Below are positions 61,483 to 64,000 of a stretch of DNA of 64,000 nt, in pieces. Made by a program: the position numbers and the translations under genes. The notes under the pieces are model-generated. The model did not search any database. It worked only from the letters and a program-made list of their open reading frames with translations, and was not told the origin of the DNA. How positions within the stretch are numbered: position 1 is the stretch's first letter; each line of letters begins with the position of its first letter. Source of the stretch: an uncultured Eubacterium sp. (GTDB lineage Bacteria; Bacillota; Clostridia; Oscillospirales; Acutalibacteraceae); NCBI GenBank assembly GCA_934561395.1, contig CAKTGF010000005.1, positions 116,604 to 180,603 on the forward strand, read 5' to 3'.

Positions 61483-61782
61483 TTAGTCGTTTTTCAGTTT
61501 GTCTTTGAAAGCTTCAAGAATTGATTCGCTTATTTCTTGTGACGGTACTTTCGCAAAACCAGAAGCTTCATCATACTTCGGATAATTGTAGCGCCACTTG
61601 TCATATTCGTCACGGTTGATGTCGCCGTTGTAATATTTCTCGAATTGTTCAGCCAATGCATAATTCACTCTAATACAATCATACGGTATAACGCTGTCAA
61701 TGTCAAGGCGGGGTCAATCTTTATCTGGCATATCCATTCGTTTTAGAAATGCATAATATTCGCTTCTTGAATCTTTAAAGAT
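61483..61782 (-). pseudogene. Decayed mobile-element gene with in-frame stop
   Basis: One minus-strand frame reads from about 61782 to 61483 with a single TGA at 61716-61714. Before the stop it encodes DSRSEYYAFLKRMDMPDKD; after it DIDSVIPYDCIRVNYALAEQ and on to SGFAKVPSQEISESILEAF. The downstream 61 residues could start at a GTG (61668) but lack a good ribosome site. The protein resembles small hypothetical proteins of gut Firmicutes mobile elements. It is probably a remnant; function unknown. Confidence 0.5.
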
Positions 61783-61862
61783 TTATACATTGTGTTTATG
61801 CTGCATTTGTGCTTAAAGATTACTCGATACTTAATTGACGGCTTTTACGGTTTATTTGCGAA

Positions 61863-62255
61863 TTGAAAATATGTTGTAAATATGCTAAAATGTTATATAG
61901 GCATACTACAGTAAAGGATTTGGTAAAGAATGTTGCAAAACTGCAAGAATTCGGATTTGCAATTACGCTTCACGATAAAATGCCCGACATTGTCCTTTAC
62001 TCTGAAGACAAGGATTGGCTGTACTTTATCGAATCGGTTACGTCTGTTGGACCGATGGAACCTAAGCGTATCAAAGAAATCGAGGAAATGACAACTGGCG
62101 TTATGGCCGGGAAGATATATGTTACGGTATTCCTGGACTTTAAGACATTCAATCAATTCTCAGAATCTCTTGCATGGGAAACAGAGGTTTGGATTGTCAA
62201 TATGCCAGATCACATGATCCATTTGAATGGAGATAAGTTTTTAGGGCCAAGGTAA
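61863..62255 (+). pseudogene. C-terminal fragment of a BsuBI/PstI-type restriction endonuclease
   Basis: 130 residues matching the C-terminal catalytic domain of BsuBI/PstI enzymes: KMPDIVLYSEDKDWLYFIES (PD-(D/E)xK-like Asp42 and Glu57), VTSVGPMEPKRIKEIEEM, AGKIYVTVFLDFKTF and the terminal AWETEVWIVNMPDHMIHLNG. Full enzymes are about 310-320 residues; the N-terminal half, and any partner methyltransferase, are missing. The TTG at 61863 and ATG at 61890 lack a ribosome site. Restriction activity is unlikely; it marks a former restriction-modification locus. Confidence 0.8.
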
Positions 62256-62272
62256 CGAAGGAGGTATATAAA

Positions 62273-62560
62273 TTGGAGTGGTTTTTTGATGGAATTGGAA
62301 CTCAGATAATTGGTATTATTATTAGCCTTTTAGTTGGCGCAATAGGCGGTGGGGCAGTAGGCTATAGGATTGCCATTAAGCGTACTACAAAGCAAAAGCA
62401 ACGTGCGGGAAATGATTCTGAACAAAGACAAGAATTACAGATTACCAAAGAGGAAAACGATGTTCATTTATCAAAAAATAAGACGAGCATTAAGCAGATT
62501 CAAAAAGCGGGTGATAATGCCGTTCAGGTTCAAATTGGAGGAGTCAATGATAATCGGTGA
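62273..62560 (+). CDS. Small membrane protein with Q-rich GDN motif
   Basis: 95 residues, TTG start 8 bases after AAGGAGG. N-terminal MEWFFDGIGTQ precedes a Gly/Ile-rich membrane helix (about 11-34; IIGIIISLLVGAIGGGAVGY). The polar tail has two related elements: QRAGNDSEQRQELQI (43-57) and QKAGDNAVQVQIG (77-89). The second ends in VQIG, like the core of RHIM/amyloid-signalling motifs. The next gene overlaps it by 14 bases and its product starts with the same element. It may be a membrane effector or anchor for that protein. No characterised homologue recognised. Confidence 0.65.
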   Translation: MEWFFDGIGTQIIGIIISLLVGAIGGGAVGYRIAIKRTTKQKQRAGNDSEQRQELQITKEENDVHLSKNKTSIKQIQKAGDNAVQVQIGGVNDNR

Positions 62561-63665
62561 TAGACAGGCACAAAGAGCTGGCGATAATTCACAGTTGATG
62601 CAGGCCGGTATAGTCAACGTATATAATGGCATTGATGAAAAAAGAGCGCGTGAAATTTGTGCCGAAACATATGCAATTGCGCGTAAGGACTTCACCGCTG
62701 ATGCCTATGCTTGTGCAACTGAACGAGTACAGCAGTTTGAAGAGGCGTTGCTTCCGAAGATGCAGCAGATTGAAGGTGCTCTTAATAAGTTTGCAGATCC
62801 GTCATTTCAATTTCTTCTGACAAGTGCTCAGAGAACTGCTGCGGCCACAGAGCGCAGTTCCGATTACGACATGCTGTCCGAGTTGCTTGTATGCAGAATC
62901 ACTAAGGGAGAATCTAGAAAAAATCGGGCAGGAATCAGCAGAGCTGTTGAAATAGTTGATAAAGTAGATGACGATGCGCTATGTGCATTAACGGTTGTTC
63001 ATGCTGTAAACAAAGTCTTGCCTTTGTCTGGGGATATAAATGTCGGATTGCAAGTTTTAGATAATATGTTCGGCAAACTCATGTATACGAGTTTGCCGAA
63101 TGGTGAGGATTGGATTGAACACTTAGATATATTGGATGCCGTAAGAATAAGTTCTGCAAGTCGTTTCAAAAAGCTGGATGAATACTACTCTGAACATCTA
63201 AATGGCTATTCTGCAGCAGGTATATGTGTTGCCTCTGAAGAATATCATAAGGCAATGGAATTGCTGGCTAGCGTCAATATTAGTCCAGAGATTCTAGTGC
63301 CAACAGAATTGCTTGATGGATATGTTAGAATTCCGGTAGTAAATAGGGATGCTATAAATAACATGTCTCTCCATCGGCGTGTTAATATTTCTGGGCAGTG
63401 TGTTGAGATTTCAGCCCCCGCAACAGAAGCCGAAAAAGCAGTGCTTTTTGCTGTTTGGGATTTATATGCGAGCGAAGATGCTAAGGAGCAAGCCAAATCC
63501 AAATTTATGGTTCGTTGGGATAGCTTTTCATCTCTACGAATTCTGCATCAATGGTGGGATGCTCTATCTACAGCCTTTACTATTACCCACGTTGGGACAG
63601 TACTTGCGCATACAAATGCCCGTCGCTGCGACAATACAATTCCAGAACTTCCTTTGGCAACATAA
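62547..63665 (+). CDS. LPO_1073/Vpar_1526-like protein, probable partner of the small membrane protein
   Basis: A 372-residue soluble protein starting at ATG 62547 (GGAGG 5 bases upstream), inside the end of the preceding gene. Residues 9-21 are QRAGDNSQLMQAG, then GIVNVYNGIDEKRAREICAE, the layout I associate with the uncharacterised LPO_1073/Vpar_1526 group (from memory). The body is mostly helical: a coiled-coil-like region (about 50-85), LLTSAQRTAAATERSSDYDM and SELLVCRITKGESRKNRAGI, then mixed repeats. No catalytic motif seen. Co-expression and the shared motif suggest homotypic contact with the membrane partner. Confidence 0.6.
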   Translation: MIIGDRQAQRAGDNSQLMQAGIVNVYNGIDEKRAREICAETYAIARKDFTADAYACATERVQQFEEALLPKMQQIEGALNKFADPSFQFLLTSAQRTAAATERSSDYDMLSELLVCRITKGESRKNRAGISRAVEIVDKVDDDALCALTVVHAVNKVLPLSGDINVGLQVLDNMFGKLMYTSLPNGEDWIEHLDILDAVRISSASRFKKLDEYYSEHLNGYSAAGICVASEEYHKAMELLASVNISPEILVPTELLDGYVRIPVVNRDAINNMSLHRRVNISGQCVEISAPATEAEKAVLFAVWDLYASEDAKEQAKSKFMVRWDSFSSLRILHQWWDALSTAFTITHVGTVLAHTNARRCDNTIPELPLAT

Positions 63666-63773
63666 TGGCAACAAAAAATCGGATAGCGTATGCTTTACCG
63701 ATAATTCAAATAATATAGATATTCTCTGATAAATTTCATAAACAAAAGTGTTTAAGATTGATTTACAGGGAGC

Positions 63774-63841
63774 GAGTGGGAGTAACGACACAAACTCGGA
63801 AAACGCCCTATTTACAAGGCTTTCAAGAGTTTTGCAACCCA
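63774..63841 (+). repeat. Diverged copy of the guaA 3' end, next to the right repeat
   Basis: Aligns without gaps to 60619-60686 (about 48 of 68 bases identical). It begins GAGTGGGAGTAA, encoding the same Glu-Trp-Glu-stop as the end of guaA (GAGTGGGAATAA). Confidence 0.65.
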
Positions 63842-63919
63842 AAATGGCAACATTTTGGCAACAATAAAATATTCACAAAAGATTAAGAGCTATCAGACAT
63901 CAAGTCCGATAGCTCTTTT
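63842..63919 (+). repeat. Right direct repeat (attR-like), 78 bp
   Basis: Perfect copy of 60687-60764, with the TGGCAACA pair and the terminator hairpin. It marks the distal end of the island. Confidence 0.85.
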
Positions 63920-63933
63920 GCTATTGTTTGCAA

Positions 63934-64000
63934 CAAAGAGAACCACCTGCTATGCAGGTGGGAAAGGAAAAGCTTTAGCGAGGAAAGAAGTGACAAAATA
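63934..64000 (+). mobile_element. Probable left end of an IS200/IS605-type element (cut by the window)
   Basis: A short hairpin CCACCTGC-TAT-GCAGGTGG (63943-63961), followed by GCTTTAG, a ribosome site-like AGGAAAGAAG and the window edge. This is the usual layout before a tnpA gene in IS200/IS605 elements. The transposase itself is not in the window. Confidence 0.4.

Larger units (their letters stand above)
60687..63919. mobile_element. Small genomic island inserted downstream of guaA
   Basis: Bounded by perfect 78-bp direct repeats (60687-60764, 63842-63919), 3155 bases apart start to start. It holds a winged-helix/HNH nuclease gene, two decayed genes and an intact two-gene cassette. Codon use and base composition are less GC-biased in third positions than in the flanking housekeeping genes. 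The 3' end of guaA is a known attachment site for genomic islands in other bacteria. No integrase or recombinase is encoded, so it is non-autonomous, or the remnant of a larger element. Confidence 0.7.

Noticed and set aside
62370..62546. Longer start for the 372-residue island protein
   Set aside because: The extension overlaps the small membrane protein gene in another frame and lacks a ribosome site; GGAGG precedes ATG 62547.
60687..63919. Prophage
   Set aside because: No integrase, capsid, terminase or lysis genes; only 3.2 kb with restriction-like and unknown cargo.

Overview
The window looks like an origin-proximal stretch of a low-to-mid GC Firmicutes chromosome, most likely a gut Clostridia of the Oscillospirales/Ruminococcaceae type. 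This is inferred from the gene set (noc, jag/khpB, remB, yaaA, DUF951, RibU-type ECF transporter), a SleB-type cortex hydrolase that suggests endospore formation, dockerin-like and Big/FIVAR surface proteins, AGGAGG-type ribosome sites with some TTG/GTG starts, and vertebrate-gut-type accessory genes. No 16S gene is present, so the taxonomy is inference. No rRNA, tRNA or CRISPR array was recognised.

Layout. 1-4.5 kb: two surface/secreted proteins, the first cut by the window edge, followed by a 400-base hairpin-rich gap. 5-13 kb: an S1-domain protein, then a tightly packed run DUF951-murI-prfA-(Sua5/CoaE fusion)-M18 aminopeptidase-CDF-like protein, and a metallophosphoesterase. 13-16 kb: FMN-riboswitch-controlled ribU, class II aldolase, a membrane acyltransferase and a small protein. 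16.3-19.5 kb (minus strand): folate operon folE-folP-folB-folK headed by an LCP-like gene. 19.6-28.7 kb: oriC and dnaA-dnaN-yaaA-recF-remB-gyrB-gyrA. 28.8-33.6 kb: LCP protein, phosphatase, XRE regulator, mtnN and VanZ-like protein. 33.8-43.4 kb: rpmH-rnpA-yidD-yidC-jag, mnmE-mnmG-rsmG-noc, two parS sites, parA-parB. 43.4-47.7 kb: serS, glyS and rfbD-rfbC. 47.8-55.3 kb (minus strand): DUF421, an Rrf2 regulator, a split methionine synthase with metF, a GH30 hydrolase, sleB and a small membrane protein. 55.4-60.6 kb: a second cluster of DnaA boxes, ogg-rlmA, hisC and guaA.

The last 3.4 kb is a small genomic island at the 3' end of guaA. It is bounded by perfect 78-bp direct repeats (60687-60764 and 63842-63919), and the distal copy is preceded by a diverged copy of the guaA stop-codon region. 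Inside are a winged-helix/HNH nuclease, a decayed gene with an in-frame stop, the C-terminal piece of a BsuBI/PstI-type restriction enzyme, and an intact two-gene cassette: a small membrane protein and a 372-residue protein that share a QxAGDNxxQxQxG-like motif. No integrase is present. The window ends in what looks like the left end of an IS200/IS605-type element.

Working together: the oriC, DnaA-box, parS, ParABS/Noc and gyrase genes place replication initiation and segregation here. The folate operon, metF and split MetH feed one-carbon metabolism. The guaA island is the accessory, probably defence-related, part. The most interesting items are the island with its two-gene cassette, the second DnaA-box cluster at 55.5 kb and the Sua5-CoaE fusion.
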